This document shows, one piece after another, positions 1 to 7,185 of a DNA stretch of 21,212 bases (within the stretch, counting starts at the first letter, position 1; every line of letters begins with the position of its first letter). Where the stretch lies: NCBI GenBank assembly GCA_031973435.1, contig DALYDA010000012.1, forward strand, positions 1-21,212. The letters run 5' to 3'. The notes below the pieces were generated by a model, which saw only the letters and a program-made list of their open reading frames with translations, was not told where the DNA came from and made no database searches. Source of the stretch: HK-STAS-PATE-34 sp031973435. GTDB lineage: Bacteria; Patescibacteriota; Minisyncoccia; Phycocordibacterales; UBA9973. Both the position numbers and the translations under genes were made by a program.

Positions 1-875
1 GTAAGCGTACTTGTTCCTCTTGTGGAAACTTGAGCATCCAAATTGTCTACGATTAACTTTCCAACGCTACCAACAGATGTTAGCCCTGAGGTTGCACTGT
101 CCCACACGGAGTCAACGGAAGTACTATCTATTGTTACTGTACCAGAGTTTACAGAACGCGTTCCATAGTTCCAAACATCTGAAGCAGATATATTGTTTAA
201 AGCATTTATAAGAGCCTCGTTTGCATCTATTTCTGCTATAACAGTTGCTTCTGATGCATCTATATAACTTTCGGTGGCAAATGATCCACCACCTGCGATA
301 TTTTTAGTTGTGAGAGCTCGGTTTGGTGCAAAAGCATCATTCCAAACATCTGCAGCGAGTGAGCCAAATGATGTCAAAGTCCTTGTACCACTGCTCCATA
401 CACTCGTGGCTGTGTCTGCAACGAGTGAGCCAAAAGAAGTAAGTGTTCTTGTTCCACTTGCCCAGACCGCAGAAGTGATAGAAGCGTCAGTAACTTCTGG
501 ATTCTGTAAAATAAAAGATTTGTCTAACTTTAACAAATCCCCACCTATAAGAGTTCCACATGTTATAAAAGTAGGATATTTCCCCTCAACCCCCGGAGTT
601 GAATAAGAATAATAATGCCAACCAGTGGCATCATCAGTCATTGTTGCTTCATTTACGAGAGTTGCTCCAGCTGGAGAATAAATAGAAATAGTACAATCAT
701 CTGTAGTCGGAGTATAGTCATCATTATATATAAACTCCCCAACAATTATAGTATCTCCTGGTGTATATACTTCAGAGGCATGGACAATATTTGCAAAAAA
801 AATTGCAAACACCAAAAAGATGCTCGTGCCAAACAAAACACAACTTATTTTATTTTTAAAATGATTTATTATCAC
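1..875 (-). CDS. Secreted repeat-containing surface protein, 3'-truncated by window edge
   Basis: The minus-strand frame stays open from a GTG at 875 to base 1, giving about 291 residues with the C-terminus outside the window. The N-terminus is a Sec-type signal: a basic start (HFKNK), a long hydrophobic core rich in F/I/V/L, then VHA before SEVYTPGD, so cleavage near residue 34 is likely. Residues about 35-110 look like a small beta-sandwich (TPGDTIIVGEF, SIYSPAGATL). Then come near-identical repeats with the core VWxSGTRTLTSFGSL, and further VWNYGTR / VWDSATS variants. Such repeats are common in large CPR surface proteins and in phage fibre-like proteins, from memory. GTG is chosen because a perfect TATAAT lies 6 bases upstream and no ATG gives a signal peptide. 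It follows the tat genes on the same strand. The function is unknown; attachment or cell-surface structure is an inference. Confidence 0.8.
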   Translation of the reverse strand, partial: MIINHFKNKISCVLFGTSIFLVFAIFFANIVHASEVYTPGDTIIVGEFIYNDDYTPTTDDCTISIYSPAGATLVNEATMTDDATGWHYYSYSTPGVEGKYPTFITCGTLIGGDLLKLDKSFILQNPEVTDASITSAVWASGTRTLTSFGSLVADTATSVWSSGTRTLTSFGSLAADVWNDAFAPNRALTTKNIAGGGSFATESYIDASEATVIAEIDANEALINALNNISASDVWNYGTRSVNSGTVTIDSTSVDSVWDSATSGLTSVGSVGKLIVDNLDAQVSTRGTSTL

Positions 876-881
876 AAATGC

Positions 882-887
882 ATTATA
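882..887 (-). promoter_or_regulatory. -10 box of the surface-protein gene
   Basis: Minus-strand TATAAT, six bases before the GTG at 875. No convincing -35 box is seen at 16-18 bases. The spacing places the transcription start at or next to the GTG, so the mRNA would be leaderless. Confidence 0.5.
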
Positions 888-940
888 AAAAATAAAAGTG
901 CATTGTATACAAAAAAGTACAAAGCCAAATTTATAAAAAA

Positions 941-1117
941 TTATTTTTTATCTACTTCGTTCTCACTCTGTTCACTTTGCTCACTTTTAAACATACCTGT
1001 CAAGTTCTTGAAAGCTTGAACGAGATTTTTCGCAAGTTCAGGTATCTTTCTAGATCCAAACAAAAGCACCAAAACAACCGCGATTATAATTATTTCCTTT
1101 GTTCCTAGTCCAAACAT
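941..1117 (-). CDS. tatA: Sec-independent translocase subunit TatA (copy 1)
   Basis: A 58-residue protein starting MFGLGTKEIIIIAVVLVLLF. It has the TatA/E layout: a very short periplasmic N-terminus, one membrane helix (about residues 8-20), the F-G-S-R-K-I-P-E-L hinge, an amphipathic helix (about 26-42), and a charged Ser/Glu/Lys tail. TatA oligomerises and forms or thins the membrane for passage of folded Tat substrates delivered by TatC. The gene is too short for a usual ORF cut-off but unmistakable. It lies 33 bases after the second tatA and in the same direction as tatC. No Shine-Dalgarno sequence is visible. No separate TatB is seen, so the TatA copies may do both jobs, as in two-component Tat systems. 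Confidence 0.95.
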   Translation of the reverse strand: MFGLGTKEIIIIAVVLVLLFGSRKIPELAKNLVQAFKNLTGMFKSEQSEQSENEVDKK

Positions 1118-1150
1118 AAATTAAATTTAAATTTAGCTAATTAATAAAAA

Positions 1151-1306
1151 CTACTTCTTTGTAGTATCTACATCTTTAAAAGCACCAAACAAATGACGAA
1201 CTGCGTCAGCGATAGACTTTGTAAGTTCAGGTATCTTTTTTGATCCAAAAAGCAGTATCAGCACAACAGCGATGATTATTATTTCCTTTGTTCCTAATCC
1301 AAACAT
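1151..1306 (-). CDS. tatA: Sec-independent translocase subunit TatA (copy 2)
   Basis: A 51-residue protein whose first 31 residues are almost identical to the neighbouring tatA (MFGLGTKEIIIIAVVL, then F-G-S-K-K-I-P-E-L), with a different amphipathic helix (ADAVRHLFGAF) and a short tail ending DVDTTKK. It is a tandem duplicate lying between tatC (56 bases upstream) and the other copy. The conserved membrane helix and diverged helix/tail suggest the copies may be specialising, for example one acting as TatB-like partner of TatC, but a typical long TatB tail is absent. No Shine-Dalgarno sequence is visible before the ATG. Confidence 0.95.
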   Translation of the reverse strand: MFGLGTKEIIIIAVVLILLFGSKKIPELTKSIADAVRHLFGAFKDVDTTKK

Positions 1307-1362
1307 ATTATTTACTAAATATCATGCACAAGCTCAAATATAGTGCGAAAATATTTCAATTT

Positions 1363-2100
1363 TTAGGTTACTAAATTACGACCAGAGTTATTTTTTCTAT
1401 TAAAAAAAACGGTAAGTTCAAAAAGTAATATCAATGGCACTGCCATTAATATCAATGATAAACCATCAGTTGGAGGAAGTAAAGCAACCAATACAAACAC
1501 TCCAGCAAACGCATGTCTTCTTTTTGATCTCAAGAAATCAGCACTTAAAATTCCGAGACGAATCAAGAATGTAAGCACTAAAGGAAAGGTGAAAAGCAAC
1601 CCAAGGAGTGACGCTGTCAAAACTATTTGAGATACAAACTTACTAATATCCCAGTAATTCGCAATACCGATTTCCGCATTAACTTTTGCCATCAACTTTA
1701 TACCGTAATAGAGCATCCCTCCTCCATATAGAAATCCAAAAACAAAAAGTCCGAGCCCAAAAGGCAGAGACAGTATAAATACTTTTCTTTCAGATTTTAG
1801 TAGTCCCGGTTTTAAAAAGGAATACAAGTGATAGATAAATATTGGCAATGTTACCACGCACGCAAAGAAGAAACCCACACTCATCGCAAATTCTATCAAC
1901 TGAAATGGAGAAGTTGTGACTATGGAAATATCAGGGATATTTAAATGCGCCAGTATAAAACGAATAACTGGAGTAGTTATAAAAAAACCAATTATAAAGC
2001 AAACTGCAAATATTTTGGTGAGGAAAAGAAGTTTTATTCGCAACTCTTCAAAATATACACCGTATTTTGCGAGACTTTTTTGAAAATTATTCACGGGCAA
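1363..2100 (-). CDS. tatC: Sec-independent translocase subunit TatC
   Basis: About 245 residues with six hydrophobic segments, the usual TatC length. Diagnostic stretches are YFEELRIKLL (residues 16-25, the HLxELR motif of the cytoplasmic N-terminus), LPIFIYHLYSFLKPGLLKSE (the first-loop region that reads the twin-arginine signal), RLGILSADFLRSKRRHAF, and LLPPTDGLSLILMAVPLILL (the TPPD region). TatC recognises Tat signal peptides at the membrane and recruits TatA. The Glu usually found in the F-x-x-x-F-E-x-P-L stretch reads Thr here (LLFTFPLVL). The start is TTG at 2100 or, equally plausible, GTG at 2094; neither has a clear ribosome site. It follows the 306-residue gene by 8 bases and precedes the two tatA genes. 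Confidence 0.95.
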   Translation of the reverse strand: MPVNNFQKSLAKYGVYFEELRIKLLFLTKIFAVCFIIGFFITTPVIRFILAHLNIPDISIVTTSPFQLIEFAMSVGFFFACVVTLPIFIYHLYSFLKPGLLKSERKVFILSLPFGLGLFVFGFLYGGGMLYYGIKLMAKVNAEIGIANYWDISKFVSQIVLTASLLGLLFTFPLVLTFLIRLGILSADFLRSKRRHAFAGVFVLVALLPPTDGLSLILMAVPLILLFELTVFFNRKNNSGRNLVT

Positions 2101-2108
2101 TTATGACA

Positions 2109-3029
2109 TTACGTGATTTTGCGTTTTCTGTTTGTTGAAACAACAGTTAAACCAAGATCAGGTTCGACTGGTGTTTCTTCAGTGATGATTTCGGGAATCT
2201 CAACCTCAGGAACCACTATTTCTTCTTCTGGTAGAGTTTCTGGCTCTGCTGGAATGATTTCGACGACAGGTTCTTCAACAGTGACTTCCTCTACGGGTTC
2301 TTCATCTGAAGGTTCTTCTGTTTCCTCTTTAGGGGCTTCTTCTACTTTTTCAACTACTGGAGGAGGAACAGGTGTTTCATCAATAACTTCTTTTTCAATT
2401 CTATGTCGGTCAAGCCATTTTGCAACAGCCATAACCCCTTCATCCCAAGAAGAATAAGACCTAGTAGTAACTCCATTGTTACCAACATTTCCTGGGTTTA
2501 ATGTGCGAACTGCAATCCCGAGTGTACCGAAACGAGAATCGAGCTCCATCAAGGCAAGCATCAACCTTGCGTCGACTTCATATCGCTGTACTGCGTTCCA
2601 AACCATCAATCCTGAAAGTGGACTATCTGGACTAGTTTTCTTGATATAATTCTCTATCTTTTCAGGCGAGTCCATCACTCCCATCTTTTCTAAGATATTT
2701 TGAATCTTCAATTCATGCATTGGATCAGTAGCATAAGGAGTTATGTCGTATTGCAACAAAATTTCAGTCGCGTCATTTAGAACTGTTGGGTTAAAAGATG
2801 ACTCAATACCGTTTTTAACAACTTCAGCTTCTGTGAATGAGGTTGCTGCCGCTGCCTGCTCAATGCTTGAAATAAGATTAAGTTTTGAGAGAGTGTTTTT
2901 TACTTCTAATATTTCGGCATCGACAGTATTTATCCTCTCTAAATCACCCGAAGAAAAAGCTTGATCTTTTGCAAGAGTAAGTCCATTTAATCTATTTCCT
3001 AATAACTGTATTAAGTAGTTTATATCCAT
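2109..3029 (-). CDS. Protein with peptidoglycan-hydrolase-like core and acidic Pro/Glu tail
   Basis: 306 residues in three parts. Residues 1-70 are helical and probably coiled coil (GDLERINTVDAEILEVKNTL), in a style I associate with phage structural proteins. Residues about 130-220 resemble the helical core of glucosaminidase or lytic-transglycosylase-like proteins: ARLMLALMELDSRFG, then LNPGNVGNN, then SYSSWDEGVMAVAKWLDRHR, where the N-P-G-N motif followed by an F/Y-S-x-x-x-x-G stretch is the best clue. The last 90 residues are low complexity (E, P, V, T) and end in a basic NRKRKIT. No signal peptide is seen. It sits 6 bases after the 959-residue gene and 8 before tatC, so it is probably co-transcribed with them. 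A wall-remodelling or structural role is inferred; catalytic activity is unproven. Confidence 0.75.
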   Translation of the reverse strand: MDINYLIQLLGNRLNGLTLAKDQAFSSGDLERINTVDAEILEVKNTLSKLNLISSIEQAAAATSFTEAEVVKNGIESSFNPTVLNDATEILLQYDITPYATDPMHELKIQNILEKMGVMDSPEKIENYIKKTSPDSPLSGLMVWNAVQRYEVDARLMLALMELDSRFGTLGIAVRTLNPGNVGNNGVTTRSYSSWDEGVMAVAKWLDRHRIEKEVIDETPVPPPVVEKVEEAPKEETEEPSDEEPVEEVTVEEPVVEIIPAEPETLPEEEIVVPEVEIPEIITEETPVEPDLGLTVVSTNRKRKIT

Positions 3030-3035
3030 ATAGCT

Positions 3036-5915
3036 TTACCAATATAATAATGTTCTCCACATTTCAGTACCAGAATGTCTCATAAGATACAGGTATTTTA
3101 ATCCGTCTTCAGTCTCAACTATCTCCATACGATTCCCAGACACAGCAGCTCCCATACCATATGGTGGCTGAGAAGCTGGAACAACGATGTTTTTCACTAA
3201 ATCATAGTACATTAATTTTGCAAGAGTAGTAATACCTTGAATATAATATATTCTATCTTCTCCGTCGTACACATACATGGCACCTGTTGTCATGGTTTCC
3301 GTCTGAGGGAAGTATGACAAAGTTTCCCAGTGTTCAGTATGAATATTATAACGAGAAAGTTCTGAAGTTGCTGTTCCTGTCCAAGCATACATGTAGTTAC
3401 TATTTAGAGTAGTATCAGTTGACCCTGTAATACAATCAAGATGTATACCGTTTGATTTTGGTGTAGCTTCGAGAATTGCATAAGCAGTTGACGTATCAGG
3501 AGCAGTACCAGTAGCAAATGTCAGTGTAGTTGAAGTATTAGCTGTAATAGCGTATTCATTACCTTGCCCTGTTCCAGACAAGAATCGAACACGACTTCCT
3601 ACCCAATAGTTAGTTTCCCAGTTCTGACCAGAATCAACCAGGGTTGTTGTTGTGCCACTTGTTGCTGTACCAAAAGTATCCATTATTATATATCGAGTTG
3701 TAGTATCTACCGTAAATGATTGAGCAGCAAAAGTGAGTGTGTTTGAAGTATTAGAAGTAATTGCAATTTCAGCACCAACTCCTGTTCCCTCTACAATTCT
3801 GACTTTTCTATTAACTGTTCGTGACCAGTAATTTGTCTCCCAGTTTTTTGATGTATCGACAATGGTTGTCGTAGATCCTGATGTAGCAAAACCTTCTGTC
3901 CCCGTAGTTTCTCCTTTAGACATTCTATCGGTACCAAATGGTTTAATATCTTCTATTATGTATTTTGTTGTACCGTTTACAGGTGCGGTTGCAGCAAGCG
4001 TCCAGACGAGAGTCGTAGCAGTATTGGAAACAATTCTTCTGGCTTGCCCTACTGACAAGATTGCGTTGGTTGATAGTTGCACGATCTTTCCTACATGCTC
4101 ATTGACTACCCAGTTCTTAGTACAATCTACAAGTTGTGTAGTAGACGGTGATGCTCCAATAGTTGCTGTAGCAGCACCAGGATCTCCTACAGAACAGTAG
4201 GTAAAAGAAAGATTTGTGGTCGGTGTTGGGATACCAGTGACTGTGTATGTTCCATTAAATTTTGATGCACCCGTTCCTGATGCACCTGTTATAGTGACAG
4301 TATCCCCAATTTTATAATTGTGAGCAATCGGAGTCACTGCGGTTTCGATAAAATCAATTGAGGTAATATCAAGAGTGCATCCAGTACCTCCTGTTGGAAC
4401 TACAGTTGTTGCTTTTCCTGTGCCTGTTGTGTAGTTGGTACCTACTGTTTCGAGACTAACCGCTGTGACAGCGCCAGTACTCGAAACTGCTGTAACTCGC
4501 GCAGTTCCTCCAGTACCACCAGTAGTAATCGTAAGGATGTCATTAATGTTATATGCACTTCCTCCTGCAGTAGGAGTAGCGTTCAACACTGTAATACCTG
4601 CAGGTGCCCGCGTGATCGAAGTTATTGCAATAGGATTGTCTCCATTCTTTTTTGCAGCAAGCTGATTACATTGACCATTGTCTAACTGCTTACCTGTTGA
4701 CCATTGATCTGTTTCTTGTGAATACTGAAGCATCCCTGCATCGTTTCCGCCAATTAGCCATATCTTTCCGATGTCTCTCCATATTTGATACACAGACGTT
4801 GCATCCGGGTTTGTATCCCAGTCTCGAGTCACATTGATCCGTGTTGCAGTATTACTCAAGATTGTGCGCGACTGTCCGATACCAGTCCCTGCAGAAATTC
4901 TAATTTCAAAGTTTGCATACGCCATTGGGATTAACGCTGCGGTGGCAGTAATATACCGTGCACCTCCACCTGATGCTGTCTCAGTAAAAAGTGTTCCTCC
5001 ATTTTCTGTCATGCGTTCCATTTGCAAATCCGAACCTGCTAGAAAAACTGCGGTCTTGAGACCAGACTGAGTAGATTTTTGATACCAAACATCTGAAAGT
5101 CTGTCGTAATATGCAAATGAAAAGAACGGTGCGGATGTAGTACCTTGAGTCACATTCCAAATACCACCAGATACAATCATGAAACTTGAAGTCTCATCTG
5201 GAATTACAGACCAGTTAGTATCTACGGTCACCTGATGACTTTCGATAACAAAAAATGAAGAGTTGGCAACAGTAGCAACTGCAAGTGGACAGTTTGCCCA
5301 TGGATTGATGGTGACATGGTTTACATCAGAAAATGTGAGTGTGTTCTGTGTATTGTATAAAATATTTCGAAGCTGTGTTCTTCCTGTTCCCCAGTCGATA
5401 CGTACCTGATAATTTTTCCATTGATTGTTCTTCCATTGTTTGAGTCCGATTCCTGTAGAAGCGTCGATAACCTGTGTAGAACTTGCTGTTGTTACCATAC
5501 CACGCTCATGAAATGTAGGAGCGGAAACAGCGGTGATTGTTTTTTCTTGACCTGCTCCTGTTCCGTTTATGATTCTAATTTTCTGTCCCACAAGCACCTG
5601 ACCTGAAAGTCCTGCCATTTGAATAGTATTCAAACCACCAGATATCGCTTGTCCAAAGTGACCAATAGAATTTGTCATCACATTATTATTCATGATAGTC
5701 GGTGCTGTAACTGGAGCTGATGCGAGCTGATGCCAAGAATCTGCATGTGTATCATACCTATACAATAAACTTGAAACCTGATAATACAGGTATCGATTTT
5801 GTAAAGTATTACCCGTTGTCATAGAAGAAACAGCAGTTGTTGCTGTTGGGGCGAATCTACACCATTCCCATACAGGTAGGTCTACTTGTTTTTTTAAGTT
5901 ATTTGTTATTGCCAT
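3036..5915 (-). CDS. Large repeat/beta-propeller-like structural protein of phage style
   Basis: 959 residues without signal peptide or membrane helix. The N-terminus (ITNNLKKQVDLPVWEW) and the C-terminus (to WRTLLYW) carry Kelch-like stretches, e.g. LLYRYDTHADSWHQLASAP and SRYNIHTEHWETLSYFP, which suggests a beta-propeller closed by both ends. The interior holds repeated units of about 70 residues: T-T-T-x-V-D-x-x-x-N-W-E-T-N-Y-W, then V-R-x-x-x-G-T-G-x-G-x-E-x-A-I-T-x-N-T, then T-L-T-F-A. Near residues 440-520 is a Gly/Thr-rich domain (TTGGTGGTARVTAV). From memory such modules occur in structural proteins of large phages and in CPR proteins. It lies 3 bases after the K-R signal protein and 6 before the hydrolase-like gene. 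Function unknown; a surface or fibre component is inferred. Confidence 0.85.
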   Translation of the reverse strand: MAITNNLKKQVDLPVWEWCRFAPTATTAVSSMTTGNTLQNRYLYYQVSSLLYRYDTHADSWHQLASAPVTAPTIMNNNVMTNSIGHFGQAISGGLNTIQMAGLSGQVLVGQKIRIINGTGAGQEKTITAVSAPTFHERGMVTTASSTQVIDASTGIGLKQWKNNQWKNYQVRIDWGTGRTQLRNILYNTQNTLTFSDVNHVTINPWANCPLAVATVANSSFFVIESHQVTVDTNWSVIPDETSSFMIVSGGIWNVTQGTTSAPFFSFAYYDRLSDVWYQKSTQSGLKTAVFLAGSDLQMERMTENGGTLFTETASGGGARYITATAALIPMAYANFEIRISAGTGIGQSRTILSNTATRINVTRDWDTNPDATSVYQIWRDIGKIWLIGGNDAGMLQYSQETDQWSTGKQLDNGQCNQLAAKKNGDNPIAITSITRAPAGITVLNATPTAGGSAYNINDILTITTGGTGGTARVTAVSSTGAVTAVSLETVGTNYTTGTGKATTVVPTGGTGCTLDITSIDFIETAVTPIAHNYKIGDTVTITGASGTGASKFNGTYTVTGIPTPTTNLSFTYCSVGDPGAATATIGASPSTTQLVDCTKNWVVNEHVGKIVQLSTNAILSVGQARRIVSNTATTLVWTLAATAPVNGTTKYIIEDIKPFGTDRMSKGETTGTEGFATSGSTTTIVDTSKNWETNYWSRTVNRKVRIVEGTGVGAEIAITSNTSNTLTFAAQSFTVDTTTRYIIMDTFGTATSGTTTTLVDSGQNWETNYWVGSRVRFLSGTGQGNEYAITANTSTTLTFATGTAPDTSTAYAILEATPKSNGIHLDCITGSTDTTLNSNYMYAWTGTATSELSRYNIHTEHWETLSYFPQTETMTTGAMYVYDGEDRIYYIQGITTLAKLMYYDLVKNIVVPASQPPYGMGAAVSGNRMEIVETEDGLKYLYLMRHSGTEMWRTLLYW
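3455..4170 (-). repeat. Three consecutive about 70-residue repeats inside the 959-residue protein
   Basis: Approximate span of the three best-conserved units: the first with VDCTKNW...GQARRIVSNTATTL, the second with VDTSKNWETNYW...GVGAEIAITSNTSNTLTF, the third with VDSGQNWETNYW...GQGNEYAITANTSTTLTF. Two more diverged units lie nearer the N-terminus, around residues 140-200 and 310-385. Similarity is clear at protein level; the last two are the closest pair. Confidence 0.7.
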
Positions 5916-5918
5916 ACA

Positions 5919-6707
5919 CTATGCATTGATTAAGTGAGCCCTTATGCCGCTATTGTAAGCTTGTCTTGACCAGTCAATAATCTGCCAACGAGAATCAACG
6001 CCTGCCAACTGCGATAAAGATGTAATGGTACCAACAGTAACAGTTCCAGTGACTGTTGTTGTAGGCATTATATCAACAGTAACACGCTGTCTCATCTGAG
6101 AGTCAACCACCGCTTGTGATTCCATAAGTTTTACAACTCTACGCAAAAGGACAACAGTATCATCCTGAACAGGATTTATGCGAACATCAGAGGAATCTTT
6201 TATTCCGACAGCAGATGCTCCTCCACTCGATGCAGTAAGAAGGTTATTGCTCACGTCAAAGGTTAGTAGGTCGGTCTTCGCTTTCATCGCCGCCAAAGTA
6301 GTCTGAGTAGCAAAATCTTTACCAGCTATTGTTGCCAGGTTTCCATCTTCTTTGGCTGGATTGATACGCACATTTGATGCATCTTTAGATCCAACAACAT
6401 TGGAAGTCGGAGTACTACCTGCCACATAGGCGTCGGCAGATTTTGGAAACAATGCACCAGCTGCAAGTCCCAGACCTGCAACCCCTGCAACTTTCATGAA
6501 CAACCTTTTGTTTTCGTCAAAATTTTCGTTTATAGGTTTATCTTGAACTTCAACTTTGGATACAGACAATTCATTTTTTTCAGGAACAGGTCTTGATACT
6601 TTTTCAATCCTGCGTATACCGTCAACAGTGCGAGGAAAAACTACACCATCTTTAGGAGATATGTGCGTGCTTAAGGAAGAAGTTGTACTCTTTACTCTTC
6701 TTTGCAT
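5919..6707 (-). CDS. Probable Tat-exported protein with K-R twin-arginine-like signal
   Basis: 262 residues. After an unusually long polar N-region (about 65 residues) comes N-K-R-L-F-M-K (residues 66-72), matching the Tat consensus S/T-R-R-x-F-L-K except that the first Arg is Lys. A Gly/Ala-rich hydrophobic stretch follows (VAGVAGLGLAAGALF), then PKSADA before YVAG, a good A-x-A cleavage site near residue 93. Natural K-R Tat signals are known (Salmonella TtrB). The mature part has two similar segments, DASNVRINPAKEDGN and DSSDVRINPVQDD, a style seen in phage structural proteins, and ends HLINA. It is first in the minus-strand run that includes tatC and two tatA genes, so it is the best candidate for their substrate. 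Function of the mature domain is unknown. Confidence 0.8.
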   Translation of the reverse strand: MQRRVKSTTSSLSTHISPKDGVVFPRTVDGIRRIEKVSRPVPEKNELSVSKVEVQDKPINENFDENKRLFMKVAGVAGLGLAAGALFPKSADAYVAGSTPTSNVVGSKDASNVRINPAKEDGNLATIAGKDFATQTTLAAMKAKTDLLTFDVSNNLLTASSGGASAVGIKDSSDVRINPVQDDTVVLLRRVVKLMESQAVVDSQMRQRVTVDIMPTTTVTGTVTVGTITSLSQLAGVDSRWQIIDWSRQAYNSGIRAHLINA

Positions 6708-6714
6708 AACATTA

Positions 6715-6747
6715 ACTATATTTTAGCATAAGCAATTATTACTGCAA
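6715..6747 (-). promoter_or_regulatory. Promoter of the Tat-cargo/tat gene run
   Basis: Two overlapping -10 candidates on the minus strand: TATAGT at 6715-6720, exactly 7 bases before the ATG at 6707, and TGC-TAAAAT (extended -10) at 6720-6728 with TTGCAG 16 bases further upstream (6742-6747). Either gives a leader of 0-6 bases. No Shine-Dalgarno sequence is present. Confidence 0.5.
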
Positions 6748-6810
6748 CAAAATGTAAACTTAATTGATAGGTAGTTCCAGCTCTTAAACTCCAATATAAA
6801 ATTTATTTCT

Positions 6811-6836
6811 AAAAAAACAGGCACTGCCTGTTTTTT
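6811..6836. terminator. Bidirectional Rho-independent terminator
   Basis: CAGGC-ACT-GCCTG stem-loop (6818-6830) flanked by seven A and six T, so it can act on both strands. It ends the minus-strand small helical-protein gene, whose stop is 5 bases away at 6841-6843. The rest of 6708-6840 holds only the promoter described above. Confidence 0.85.
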
Positions 6837-6840
6837 CACA

Positions 6841-7146
6841 TTATTTTTTCATCATCAACCGCATAAGTGGAGCGAGTTCCGCTTGGTATTTTATGATTTC
6901 ATTTTTATATTTGCTCATGATTTGCATCTGAGCATACTGGTCAGGCATACCAGACTTTTGTAGTGCCTCAGTTTCCTTTTGGATTTTCTCGAAAAGTTCC
7001 TTAAGTTCTTTGTTGGACTCTAGAGCCTTTAATTGGTTCGCAATTTCAGGATTTTTGTCCAATTCTTCTGCGATCTTTTCTGCTTGATCCTTTGAAACAC
7101 CCTTTAACTGGAGTGCTTTTTTAGTTAAAAATGATTTGAATGACAT
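6841..7146 (-). CDS. Small helical (coiled-coil) protein, unknown function
   Basis: 101 residues from MSFKSFLTKKALQLKGVSKD to LAPLMRLMMKK. It is almost wholly helical and charged, with heptad-like Leu/Ile spacing and no signal or membrane segment; the middle reads LESNKELKELFEKIQKE. The start at 7146 is preferred over the longer frame to 7236 because a minus-strand TAATAT lies exactly 7 bases upstream and the extension would run through the glycosylase gene. I recall similar small 'MSFKxFL' proteins as frequent in CPR genomes but know no function. It is divergent from the glycosylase and followed by a terminator, so it is probably monocistronic. Confidence 0.75.
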   Translation of the reverse strand: MSFKSFLTKKALQLKGVSKDQAEKIAEELDKNPEIANQLKALESNKELKELFEKIQKETEALQKSGMPDQYAQMQIMSKYKNEIIKYQAELAPLMRLMMKK

Positions 7147-7185
7147 ATGGCCCATATTAGCAAAAAAATGGGTATAATAAAAGCC
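7147..7185. promoter_or_regulatory. Overlapping divergent promoters for leaderless genes
   Basis: The 39 bases between the two divergent start codons contain both -10 boxes: plus-strand TATAAT at 7173-7178, followed by AAAAGCC and the ATG at 7186; minus-strand TAATAT at 7154-7159, followed by GGGCCAT and the ATG at 7146. Both spacers are 7 bases, which predicts transcription starting at the A of each ATG. No strong -35 hexamer is seen on either side. Each polymerase footprint would cover the other's -10 box, so the two genes may exclude each other. Confidence 0.6.

Noticed and set aside
614..1019. 134-residue plus-strand ORF
   Set aside because: It runs antisense through the signal-peptide gene and the first tatA and is Ile/Lys/Asn-rich in the way of AT-rich noise.
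2113..5606. Several plus-strand ORFs of 60-115 residues
   Set aside because: They are mirror images of the Thr/Ser/Val-rich repeat protein and the acidic-tail protein on the minus strand, with low-complexity sequence and no start signals.
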